A DNA stretch of 64,000 bases from an uncultured Bacteroidales bacterium. GTDB taxonomy: Bacteria > Bacteroidota > Bacteroidia > Bacteroidales > Bacteroidaceae. The notes beneath the pieces are model-generated. The model searched no databases. It had not been told where the DNA came from and saw only the letters and a list, made by a program, of their open reading frames with translations. Location: NCBI GenBank assembly GCA_902779875.1, contig CACZCX010000004.1, positions 23,984-87,983 of the forward strand, read 5' to 3'. Shown here piece after piece: positions 43,052 through 50,705 of the stretch. The translations under genes were made by a program, and so were the position numbers. Position 1 is the stretch's first letter. The number at the start of each line of letters is the position of its first letter.

Positions 43052-44005
43052 CTCTTTCTTTTTCAGGAAGTTTGTAAGGAGCATTATCGGTACAATTATT
43101 ATGAACAGACCGCTCTTGTCAAAGACGCCGGTCCTGATATAATCAATGACGAACGTTGCAAGGTACAGGATTATACTTACTGAGAACAGTACAATCGTAA
43201 AGGTGCTTGGTCTGTTTCCCTTGTTCTTTCCGGTGGTTTCAAATAACATGGTTATCAGGGAGACTGTAAATCCTAATACGATGGGAGCGTACAGGTAGTT
43301 TACCCATGCATAGTCCTTGAAACCAATCTCCTGATATGTCTTGAAGAATGCGATGATGTAGAGCACTGAAAAGGCTACCATTGCCAGTATCATGATGCCC
43401 AGTACTGTAAATCCAATAATCTTTCCTATGCGGCCCAACAGTGAGGGCTGTTCCTCAATCCTTCCCTGAAGTCCATCCTTGTAGGCTTTGATAAAGCTGT
43501 GGTAGTATCGGGGGATAGTCATGAGCACAAGGATTACCATCAGGATGATGCCGAATGAGGTGGTCATGAACAGGAACGCAAATGCAATCCAGAACACCTC
43601 CGTTAAAGCCAGCATTATGAGGAAAGCCTTCCTGTACCTCTTTTCTCTGGCTATAAGCGTGTTCAGGTCCAGTGCCACCAGGTCCTTGCGTCTTACCCTG
43701 CGCAGTATGAATGCGCTTATCCCTGCGTTCACCAGGCAGTATGTGCCGGATATTATCAATGCGGTTGTTGAGAGTCCGAATGTGAAATAGAACAGCAGGA
43801 TCAGAAGCGGGAAGGATATTATGTAGCCCCAAATGAAGATTGTCTTGAGCTCCGTCTCGAGATATTCCACTTTCTGCTCGGTTGCGGCACGGATCTGATC
43901 GGGAGTGATTATCTCCTGACTCTCCAGCTTCTCGTTCATTATCTGATAGCTCTCCTTGAGTTCCTCAAGTTCGCTCAGGTTTATCATTTCTTCTTTCATA
44001 GTCAT
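43049..44005 (-). CDS. Membrane protein encoded next to an ECF sigma factor
   Basis: A 318-residue protein. Residues 1-60 are cytoplasmic and helical (LSELEELKESYQIMNEKLES), and the rest contains about eight hydrophobic helices in pairs (near 63-100, 128-165, 190-220, 232-255, 268-310). Met1 or Met3 (43999) could start it. I do not recognise the family; it begins 6 nt after the ECF sigma stop codon, so it may be a membrane-bound partner or anti-sigma factor. No zinc anti-sigma motif (HxxxCxxC) is seen. Confidence 0.75.
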   Translation of the reverse strand: MTMKEEMINLSELEELKESYQIMNEKLESQEIITPDQIRAATEQKVEYLETELKTIFIWGYIISFPLLILLFYFTFGLSTTALIISGTYCLVNAGISAFILRRVRRKDLVALDLNTLIAREKRYRKAFLIMLALTEVFWIAFAFLFMTTSFGIILMVILVLMTIPRYYHSFIKAYKDGLQGRIEEQPSLLGRIGKIIGFTVLGIMILAMVAFSVLYIIAFFKTYQEIGFKDYAWVNYLYAPIVLGFTVSLITMLFETTGKNKGNRPSTFTIVLFSVSIILYLATFVIDYIRTGVFDKSGLFIIIVPIMLLTNFLKKKE

Positions 44006-44011
44006 AATGTT

Positions 44012-44521
44012 TTAGTTGTTGGACATTGATTTGAGCTGCTCCTTGATACGGAACAGTCTGCTTGTTACGGCCGATGTGGATATGCCCACAATGGCCCCAA
44101 TCTCATCATAACTCATGCTTTCCAGCCACAGAAGAATGATTGCGCGGTCAAACACCTCCAGCTTGTTGATCCTGTCATACAGCATCTTGACCTGGCGGCC
44201 TGCCTGCTCGGATTCACTGAACAGATCCTTGTCGATAAGCAGCGGGACGGTTGGTACATTCCGTCTTTCCCTTTTCTGGATGGAGCAGCAGGTGTTCAGG
44301 CTGATACGCCATATCCACGTCTTTAAGCTGCTTTCGTTCCGGAAATCGGGAAATCCTTTCCATAGATTAACCAACACCTCTTGGAAAAGGTCATCGACTT
44401 GGGTCGGATTGTCAGAGAAGAAATAGCATACCGAGTATATGGTACTGCGGTGCTCTCTGACCATTTTTGTGAATTCTAATTCTAAATCTTTCATCTGTTC
44501 GGAAATCAATCGTTTGTACAT
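44012..44521 (-). CDS. ECF-type RNA polymerase sigma factor
   Basis: A 169-residue sigma-70 family protein. Region 2 holds STIYSVCYFFSDNPTQVDDLFQEVLVNLW and NESSLKTWIWRISLNTC (each given in part), and region 4 holds LEVFDRAIILLWLESMSYDEIG followed by GISTSAVTSRLFRIKEQLK. Met10 (44494, MKDLELEFTKMV) is an equally good start. Heads an operon with the membrane protein at 43049-44005 and perhaps the propeller lipoprotein. It is a candidate for reading the ECF promoters at 14669, 38043 and 49641, but nothing in the sequence proves that. Confidence 0.93.
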   Translation of the reverse strand: MYKRLISEQMKDLELEFTKMVREHRSTIYSVCYFFSDNPTQVDDLFQEVLVNLWKGFPDFRNESSLKTWIWRISLNTCCSIQKRERRNVPTVPLLIDKDLFSESEQAGRQVKMLYDRINKLEVFDRAIILLWLESMSYDEIGAIVGISTSAVTSRLFRIKEQLKSMSNN

Positions 44522-44572
44522 TTAGACTACGATTTTCCTGATTCCTTTCAAAAAAAACGAATTATTTTCAAA

Positions 44573-44659
44573 AAAACTGCAACATTAGGGACGGTTCCTA
44601 ATGTTGCAGTTTTCCCGGAAAACTAACACATTAGGAACCGTCCCTAATGTGTTAGTTTT
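44573..44659. repeat. Dispersed palindromic element, locus D (complete two-hairpin form)
   Basis: Hairpin 1: AAAACTGCAACATTAG, loop GGACGGTTC, CTAATGTTGCAGTTTT (44573-44613). Spacer CCCGG. Hairpin 2: AAAACTAACACATTAG, loop GAACCGTCC, CTAATGTGTTAGTTTT (44619-44659). Both stems are perfect at 16 bp, and the loops are reverse complements of each other. The lipocalin-like gene's TAA (44654-44652) lies in the last arm. T-tails in both directions could end transcription. Confidence 0.97.
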
Positions 44660-45554
44660 TTACGCGCTTCATGCTGAATGATGCGGTGTACTGCTTGGGA
44701 ATGATCAATGTGCTGATTCCTGTACCCATTGAGGTGTATTCCAGACGCTTGGCGGTCCAGCTCATGGAGTCGGCATCGATAGACTCAATCTCCCACCATT
44801 CGCGGTTCTCAATCTCGTTCTCACCCACATTCTTCCAACGGGTGCATAGAAGGTTGCCGTCTACGAAATACATGTTGAACACATCCTCAACCTCGTACCA
44901 GTTGCTGTCGTTGTCAAGACTGTAGTATTTGGCAGTGCCGTCGGCCAGATATTCCCAACGGTGGGGCTCGCCGTCATCGAATTTGGATTCCTCGCTGGTC
45001 ACGCGACCCTCCCACAAGCCTACAATATCTTTTGAATAGTCTACGTCAATCTTGGCCCAGACCTCGGAATGCTCCATGGCTCCGTCCATTATCTCATAAC
45101 CTCTTACTGTCATTTTGGCCGATGCATACAGCTTCATGGTCGAGCCTTTGCTCTCAAGAATGTAGTATTGTGATATCAGGTTTATGCTGTCGTTTACGGC
45201 TCTTGTGACCAGGATCTTACCGTCCTCGATGGTTACATCGGCCTCCTGACGGTTCTTCCATTCATCGGGCTTGGCTTGTGTATTGGACTGGTCGGTGCCG
45301 GGCATGGCGGGTATTGTGAATGTCGATACGCTCGTGTATGCTTTTATGCCCGATGCTGTTTTCTCAAAGGTGGTAACGGTTTTCTGGTCAGTGTACACCT
45401 CAACGCCACTGTTCTGGATGGGGATCCATTTACCCAGGATTTTTTGTGTCAGCTGTTCATCGGGAGTAAGTTCCTTTTCGTCATTACATGCGTTAAATAC
45501 AAAGGCACTGCAAATAAGGGCTACAGCAAAAACCCACTTGAAGTTTCTGTTCAT
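44652..45554 (-). CDS. Lipocalin-like lipoprotein
   Basis: A 300-residue secreted lipoprotein (VFNAC lipobox, Cys 23). Two beta-rich halves each begin with a Trp-containing strand (LGKWIPIQNSGVEVYTDQ near 41 and IVGLWEGRVTSEE near 177), as in Bacteroidota lipocalin-like domains. Function unknown. It has its own housekeeping promoter (45603-45611). Its final codons KN and the TAA come from the repeat arm, so insertion of the element may have set the C-terminus. Confidence 0.75.
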   Translation of the reverse strand: MNRNFKWVFAVALICSAFVFNACNDEKELTPDEQLTQKILGKWIPIQNSGVEVYTDQKTVTTFEKTASGIKAYTSVSTFTIPAMPGTDQSNTQAKPDEWKNRQEADVTIEDGKILVTRAVNDSINLISQYYILESKGSTMKLYASAKMTVRGYEIMDGAMEHSEVWAKIDVDYSKDIVGLWEGRVTSEESKFDDGEPHRWEYLADGTAKYYSLDNDSNWYEVEDVFNMYFVDGNLLCTRWKNVGENEIENREWWEIESIDADSMSWTAKRLEYTSMGTGISTLIIPKQYTASFSMKRVKN

Positions 45555-45602
45555 AAATAGGAATATTGAAAATTGGTTTTATGTCCTTAAGTTAAGGAGT
45601 GT

Positions 45603-45611
45603 GCAAAGATA
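45603..45611 (-). promoter_or_regulatory. Promoter -7 element of the lipocalin-like gene
   Basis: TATCTTTGC on the minus strand. Repeat locus E begins 3 nt upstream of it, so the -33 region lies inside the repeat. Confidence 0.65.
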
Positions 45612-45614
45612 CTA

Positions 45615-45692
45615 AAAACTGCAACATTAGGGACGGTTCCTAATGTTGCAGTTTTGCGGGAAAACTAACACATTAGGAACCGTCCCTAATGT
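45615..45692. repeat. Dispersed palindromic element, locus E (second hairpin truncated)
   Basis: Hairpin 1 (45615-45655) is identical to that of locus D. Spacer GCGGG. Hairpin 2 has AAAACTAACACATTAG and loop GAACCGTCC, but its right arm ends after CTAATGT (45686-45692), exactly at the stop codon (45695-45693) of the macroglobulin-like gene. Confidence 0.95.
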
Positions 45693-48368
45693 TTAAAAAT
45701 TGGAGTCGAGGGAGTAGGGAGTGCCGCTGGCGGTAATACCGGCACCGCTGATGTTGAGATGGCGGCTGTAGGAGTTGTTGTAGAACTCTATCTCGGCATG
45801 ACCGTTTTCATCGGTTATGAGGTTGGGGTTCCAGTAGAGAGTGCGTCGGTAGTCTACATCACCTGCTACGGGGCCGTCGGGGTATTGGGGATGGTAGAAC
45901 TGGACTGTCTGTATGGTAAATCCGTCAAGTACTCCGACTCTCTGCCCGAGATTGCGCTTGGTTTTGTCGCTCAGGATATCTTTCTCATTCTTGACATGGA
46001 TGTCAACCAGCCTGTAGCGAACAGGCCTACCTGTGGATGCCATTCTCATGGCCGTCTGAGAATCTGTGTCATTATGGGAGTTTATATATTTAATGTACAA
46101 GGGCACGCTTTGGCTGATTTCTGTGAGTTCAGCCGGGGAATCAAACACCAGCATTCCTTCAAGGTCACGGGTATCGAGCGTCCAGGGTTCTTCAAAAACG
46201 CCCTGGTATAGACATTTGTCATCATCGTGAACGTACCAGAACACTGGCATCCCGTCTACAAAGAAATCACCTTTAAATGCCGGGTTTGTCTGGGCCGATG
46301 ACTGATCAGGATTGAGGTAACATGAGTAGCCTTTATCAAGTAAATAACCCAGTACGTCACTGGGATATTCGCCCATATCAAGTTCCAGCTCCACATCTTT
46401 CTTGATATCGTATGCATGGAACGTGAAGTAATCTATGTATCGACGTTTCTCTTTGATGGTGACCTCGGGGAGTATGATGCCGTCCTGCGGGATGAGTTGT
46501 GAACTGCTTTCGGGGTCCAACTGAACCATGTTTATGTGGTTTGCAAGGCTAGGACCGGAAATCCGTTTCTCCACATCGGCGATATATCGGGGAGTAGGGG
46601 TCAGGGCACGTTCCAGCTTGATACGGGCTTTCCGGTCGGCTTCAAAGATGCCAGGCTCCATCTGGTGCTGGACCATCATAAGCAGGTCGGCCTGCCCGTA
46701 ATAATCTTTAGTGTCAAAACCAAAATAACCGATATCCGCGGTAGTGTATCGGGCCCATTCCACCTGTTGGCTTCCTGACGGTTGCACGGTCACGAACACA
46801 TTGACGCCCTCAAGAAGAGAGTCACGTCTGCGCCTCTTGTTTGACAGGATCCATCCGTTGATGCTCAGACTGTCCTCCAAACGCCTTTTTTCCTCATAGA
46901 TCTCGTTGCCCGACATGACAGACCAGTCGTATCGGCTGTAACTGCTCCAGCCCTGAACCATCATAAGGAGGTCCAGCGCGCGCCTGTGTTCGTCATCATC
47001 GGACTCAAAGTAATACTCGGGTCTTTCTATACATCCCTTAAGGTCCGATGTAAGCAGCAGGTTAGTCAGGATATTGCCGCTGAATGATGTCCCGTAGTCC
47101 GATGCATCCCTGACCGATACGCAGAAACGGTCCTTGAAGGGGGCTCCGGTGCGGCTGTCCACGAGATCGAATGAGAGTCTTATCTTGCTAAACGGATATA
47201 ATGAACTACCCGCCGATGACACCTTGATTTGAGGTGCCTGGAACTCCGGAACGTTGTGGAAGAGGGCTCGTGTGGCCAGGATCTCACCTTGTGGAGAGTA
47301 TAATGTGAGGTTGCAGACTCCCAGCGGCCAGTTTTTCATGCTCATGTCAATTGATATTTCCTGCCAGTGGTTGAAATGTACGCTCTCGTAGGCGTAGACC
47401 TCACCGCGGACGGTCACCGTAAGTCCCAATAGTGGGGCGTGGGCCTCCGGTCCCCTTGAAATGACGACCTTGAGGCTGTCACCATGACGTATGGTCTTGA
47501 GAGTATAGGCATCCTGACGGGCCTTGGGGAGTGTGAGACGCTCTGATTCCTGGTCGATTATGAATTGAGGACTGCCTTTGACTTGGTTCGGGATAAACGT
47601 GATGCAACCCATACCGTCATGCTCGGTCCTAGCCTCGATGACGCCTCGCGTAGTGCTCAACTGCAGGACTCCGTCAAGATTCCGGCCATCCTTGCCTATA
47701 GCTTTGAAGGCCATTCGGCATTCGGCGCTGCTCACAAGCTGACCGCCCTCCGGGTAGAATGTGACATTGATATCCTTGAGTTTGGAACCTTCGGGGCGTT
47801 TCTCCTCAGTCCAGGAACCCTGAGTGAGGATACAATGCTCGTAGTCGCCGTCCTTATCGGGCTTGGCATAGACGGGAAACACCCTTGAGAATATGGCATC
47901 TTGGCTGAAGTTCATCATGAACTGGGTATAAGCCCTGACTTCATAGTATCCGCTTGGGTAGGGCAGGATGCCGCGTAATGAGCGTGCCTGCTCAGTAGAT
48001 TGGTCTGTCAGCACTATGCACCCATCGGCCTGTCCGCCCTTTATCTTGAGTTTTTGTTGCTGCAGAACCACGCCGCTGGGAGAAAGCAGGTCAACATAAA
48101 GGACCGTACTCTCTGCGCGTTGCAGGTTCGATGCCTTTACTACGAACGCCTTGAACCAGATTGTCTCGCCCGCAAAGTATGCCGTGTTGTCGAACTGAAG
48201 GTAGACTTTCTCCTGTGGGAAAATGGTGTTGAACTGGTGTATGTTGCCGGCATATTTCCGCAGCTGCTCCAACGGGTCGGACTGCTGGGCAAAAATGTTG
48301 CATGCCAACAGCAGGGTGGCTATCGTGGTGAACAACCTTGGCTTATGGGTGTTGGATGCGGCAGACAT
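45693..48368 (-). CDS. Large secreted macroglobulin-like (MG2-type) surface protein
   Basis: An 891-residue protein with a signal peptide (cleavage near FAQQ, about 28). The first third holds an MG-type domain: FPQEKVYLQFDNTAYFAGETIWFKAFVV (core QFDNTAYFAGETIWFKAF) is the classic MG2/alpha-2-macroglobulin N-terminal signature in Bacteroidota. A carboxypeptidase-regulatory-like domain lies near 360-440 and a TonB-plug-like part near 650-760. It ends with RRTLYWNPNLITDENGHAEIEF. No thioester or TonB-barrel is seen. Probably in the outer membrane or periplasm; role unknown. No clear promoter element was found upstream. Confidence 0.7.
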   Translation of the reverse strand: MSAASNTHKPRLFTTIATLLLACNIFAQQSDPLEQLRKYAGNIHQFNTIFPQEKVYLQFDNTAYFAGETIWFKAFVVKASNLQRAESTVLYVDLLSPSGVVLQQQKLKIKGGQADGCIVLTDQSTEQARSLRGILPYPSGYYEVRAYTQFMMNFSQDAIFSRVFPVYAKPDKDGDYEHCILTQGSWTEEKRPEGSKLKDINVTFYPEGGQLVSSAECRMAFKAIGKDGRNLDGVLQLSTTRGVIEARTEHDGMGCITFIPNQVKGSPQFIIDQESERLTLPKARQDAYTLKTIRHGDSLKVVISRGPEAHAPLLGLTVTVRGEVYAYESVHFNHWQEISIDMSMKNWPLGVCNLTLYSPQGEILATRALFHNVPEFQAPQIKVSSAGSSLYPFSKIRLSFDLVDSRTGAPFKDRFCVSVRDASDYGTSFSGNILTNLLLTSDLKGCIERPEYYFESDDDEHRRALDLLMMVQGWSSYSRYDWSVMSGNEIYEEKRRLEDSLSINGWILSNKRRRRDSLLEGVNVFVTVQPSGSQQVEWARYTTADIGYFGFDTKDYYGQADLLMMVQHQMEPGIFEADRKARIKLERALTPTPRYIADVEKRISGPSLANHINMVQLDPESSSQLIPQDGIILPEVTIKEKRRYIDYFTFHAYDIKKDVELELDMGEYPSDVLGYLLDKGYSCYLNPDQSSAQTNPAFKGDFFVDGMPVFWYVHDDDKCLYQGVFEEPWTLDTRDLEGMLVFDSPAELTEISQSVPLYIKYINSHNDTDSQTAMRMASTGRPVRYRLVDIHVKNEKDILSDKTKRNLGQRVGVLDGFTIQTVQFYHPQYPDGPVAGDVDYRRTLYWNPNLITDENGHAEIEFYNNSYSRHLNISGAGITASGTPYSLDSNF

Positions 48369-48416
48369 ATTTGTCGTTATTCAATTTTTTCCAATAGAGT
48401 ATTGCGGACTTGAATC

Positions 48417-48843
48417 TTAATCATTCTTATTCCTGGTTTTCTGATAATCAGTTAATGGAGCTTTATATTTCTGTGGATCATAATTGATTGGCAGGAATCT
48501 TTGATATAGGTATTTACGTCCAGTATTTTCGTTTGTAGTGACAATTGGTTCTAACAAGATTACTCCATTAAACCGATAGAGGACAGCTTTCTCACGTATC
48601 TTCTCTTCATTTTTTTTCTTTTGCCCAGTTATATCCGTTATCCATCTCTGTTGTAGTTTCCATATAAGAGTATGAGTATGGATTTGCATCTGTATATTCG
48701 TCTGGCTTGTTGTCCTCTGTAAAGAAGGCAATCTCATCAAAATCAACCTTGTAATTAGGTCTTGGAACCTTGAACAGCGTACAACTGCCAACAAGGACTG
48801 TAAAACATAGTACCCATATCAACGAACTATTCAGTTTTTTCAT
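48417..48843 (-). pseudogene. Small lipoprotein gene split by a frameshift at an A8 run
   Basis: Frame 1 from ATG 48843 encodes MKKLNSSLIWVLCFTVLVGSC (lipobox) and continues to NWAKEKK, then stops. A second frame continues as NEEKIREKAVLYRFNGVILLE to QKTRNKND and stops at 48417. The switch point is an A8 homopolymer on the minus strand (T8 at 48610-48617); with seven A's the reading would be unbroken (KEKNEEKIRE), giving a protein of about 141 residues. The locus is visibly more AT-rich than its neighbours. Causes could be sequencing error, phase variation or transcriptional slippage. Family not recognised. Confidence 0.65.
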
Positions 48844-48943
48844 CTTATAAATATGTAAATCAATAACAAACAAGTATTTGTAGTTGGAAACTAATTTCTA
48901 CAAATGTATTGATTGTTTTGGAATGTTTGATACTGATGACAAA

Positions 48944-49030
48944 AAAACTGCAACATTAGGAACCGTCCCCAATGTTGCAGTTTTGCGGGAAAACTAACAC
49001 ATTAGGAACCGTCCCTAATGTTGCAGTTAG
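48944..49030. repeat. Dispersed palindromic element, locus F (chimeric second hairpin)
   Basis: Hairpin 1: AAAACTGCAACATTAG, GAACCGTCC, CCAATGTTGCAGTTTT (one mismatch). Spacer GCGGG. Unit 2 has left arm AAAACTAACACATTAG but right arm CTAATGTTGCAGTTAG, i.e. arms of two different subfamilies. The stop codon TAA of the 49027-49617 gene is 49029-49027, inside the last arm. Confidence 0.95.
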
Positions 49031-49617
49031 AACCGGATGTCAGTCTTGCGGGTAATGAGGGTGACGTCAAAGGGCTCACCGTCGGCTTTGTCGTAGAGTA
49101 TTACGGATACCGGACTGTAATCGGCCTTGCGGACGGTCAGATTTACGCGTTGCTCGGCGTTCAGGTATCGGGTAATCAGCTTTTTCTTGCCGTCTATTAC
49201 CCATGTGCTGTCGGTCTCGGCGGTTATCTTATATCGGTAGGCTGGCTTGATGTGGCTAATACCGTTCAGGTATTTCTCCGGATAGTATCTGACCTCTGTC
49301 AATCCGGCTTCTTGGGGAGACTCAATAAGCACCTTTCCATCCCGTACGAATACCTTGGTGCTCTGGAAATCGGCCTCCTTTTCATCGACCGTGACGTTGT
49401 GATCGGAACTTATTATTACGCCGTTCTTCTTCTCCTGGAAGTAGCTCTCGGAGTATCGGTCCACGTATGACATTGCATCGGTCAGGGTGAATGAAAGGCC
49501 TTGCTCCATGTGGGCGTTCACGTACTCCATCTGACGTGAGACAATCTCCTTGGCTGACTGTGAGAACAGGGCCGATGCCCATACGAACGATAATGCAAAA
49601 CAGGCTAACTTTTTCAT
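49027..49617 (-). CDS. Secreted LolA-like protein
   Basis: A 196-residue protein with signal peptide MKKLACFALSFVWASALFSQ and a beta-rich body (VFVRDGKVLIESPQ, YRYKITAETDSTWVIDGKKK, YSPVSVILYDKADGEPFDVT; each a separate strand group). It loosely resembles the LolA/outer-membrane lipoprotein carrier fold, but no diagnostic motif is certain. Probably periplasmic. It has the second copy of the ECF-type promoter (49641-49668), linking it to the propeller lipoprotein at 36843. Confidence 0.6.
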   Translation of the reverse strand: MKKLACFALSFVWASALFSQSAKEIVSRQMEYVNAHMEQGLSFTLTDAMSYVDRYSESYFQEKKNGVIISSDHNVTVDEKEADFQSTKVFVRDGKVLIESPQEAGLTEVRYYPEKYLNGISHIKPAYRYKITAETDSTWVIDGKKKLITRYLNAEQRVNLTVRKADYSPVSVILYDKADGEPFDVTLITRKTDIRF

Positions 49618-49640
49618 AAGCTGTAATTATTGGTCACAAA

Positions 49641-49668
49641 ATAGACGTGCGGACCGATGGCTTGTTAT
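49641..49668 (-). promoter_or_regulatory. Putative ECF sigma promoter of the LolA-like gene
   Basis: ATAACAA (49668-49662), 13 nt, ACGTCTAT (49648-49641) on the minus strand; 23 nt before the ATG. Boxes and spacing are identical to 38070-38043. Confidence 0.6.
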
Positions 49669-49714
49669 TCAGACTACTCCAATCATTGGAGCAAATATAG
49701 ATGAAATAATCGCT

Positions 49715-50443
49715 TTATCGGAGGGTGACAAGGATTATTATTCCGCTTATACCGATGTATGAGTAGACTATGTACCTGAATATCTTGGCTGGAATCCTGT
49801 TGAACACTTTTGTCCCGATCCATGTACCAATGAACACACCAATGATTCCGGCCAGATAAGCGCGGCTAACTGTGGCGGTAAAGAATCCGTTAGTTGCCCT
49901 ATATACAGTCATAGCAAGGTTACCAAGACAGAAATAGGCCGATATGACCGCCATATAGCGGTCTTTGTCTTTCTCTGAAGATATAAAGTAAAGAACGGCC
50001 GGCGGCCCCTGCATGCCAAAGAATCCGCCCATAAGACCGCTTAGTGTACCTGTTATAATCTGGTTCTTGACTGTGGGCTTGATGCGGATCCTGCCGCCCA
50101 AGCAGAGGAAATAGATGCTTATAAGTATAAGGACTATGCCGAGCAACTTGGTCAAAGAGCGGATTTCCATCCTTGAGAGCAGGAATACGGGTCCTGCTGA
50201 TACTATAATGAAGGTAATGAGTATGGGCCATAGATGTTTCCATGTTATGACTTTCCACATCCTTACGCAGATAATGAGCGTGGTGGTGAGCGCCAGTAGG
50301 CCGGACAGGGTGGTAGCCTCGCCGTAGGATGGCATAAGGAACGGAAGCATGGTCATGATGAATATACCGAATCCGAATCCTGTGGTCCGTTCTACGAAAC
50401 TGGCTCCAATGGCTAGCAATACTATCTGCAGATACTCGTTCAT
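49715..50443 (-). CDS. TSUP-family (TauE/SafE) membrane transporter
   Basis: A 242-residue membrane protein with about seven or eight helices. The two repeated TauE/SafE halves show FVERTTGFGFGIFIMTMLPF near residue 16 and GTLSGLMGGFFGMQGPPAVL near 130. Family role: export of sulfite, sulfoacetate or related organic acids; substrate unknown here. It has its own promoter and stands alone. Confidence 0.88.
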   Translation of the reverse strand: MNEYLQIVLLAIGASFVERTTGFGFGIFIMTMLPFLMPSYGEATTLSGLLALTTTLIICVRMWKVITWKHLWPILITFIIVSAGPVFLLSRMEIRSLTKLLGIVLILISIYFLCLGGRIRIKPTVKNQIITGTLSGLMGGFFGMQGPPAVLYFISSEKDKDRYMAVISAYFCLGNLAMTVYRATNGFFTATVSRAYLAGIIGVFIGTWIGTKVFNRIPAKIFRYIVYSYIGISGIIILVTLR

Positions 50444-50452
50444 ACGAATGCT

Positions 50453-50461
50453 GCAAAATTA
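50453..50461 (-). promoter_or_regulatory. Promoter -7 element of the TSUP gene
   Basis: TAATTTTGC on the minus strand, 9 nt before the start codon. Confidence 0.55.
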
Positions 50462-50623
50462 ACAAAAAAGACGATAATTGATTAAGGATGCTTATGAGGA
50501 TGGTATGTCGTATAGCTTCGGCAAGAGCCTGTTTTATGATGTAATCTACCCATGAGCAGGCTTTTGTTTCAGTGTATGACCTATACTCACTTCTAATTGA
50601 ATCATGTTGTTCGCGGAATTGCA

Positions 50624-50705
50624 TGCAACATTAGGAACCGTCCCCAATGTTGCAGTTTTCCCGGAAAACTAACACATTAGGAACCGTCCCTGATGTGTTA
50701 GTTTT
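50624..50705. repeat. Dispersed palindromic element, locus G
   Basis: Unit 1 is truncated at its left end (TGCAACATTAG, GAACCGTCC, CCAATGTTGCAGTTTT). Spacer CCCGG. Unit 2 is AAAACTAACACATTAG, GAACCGTCC, CTGATGTGTTAGTTTT. The TAA stop of the EamA-family transporter gene is 50700-50698, inside the right arm, exactly as in locus D. Confidence 0.95.
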
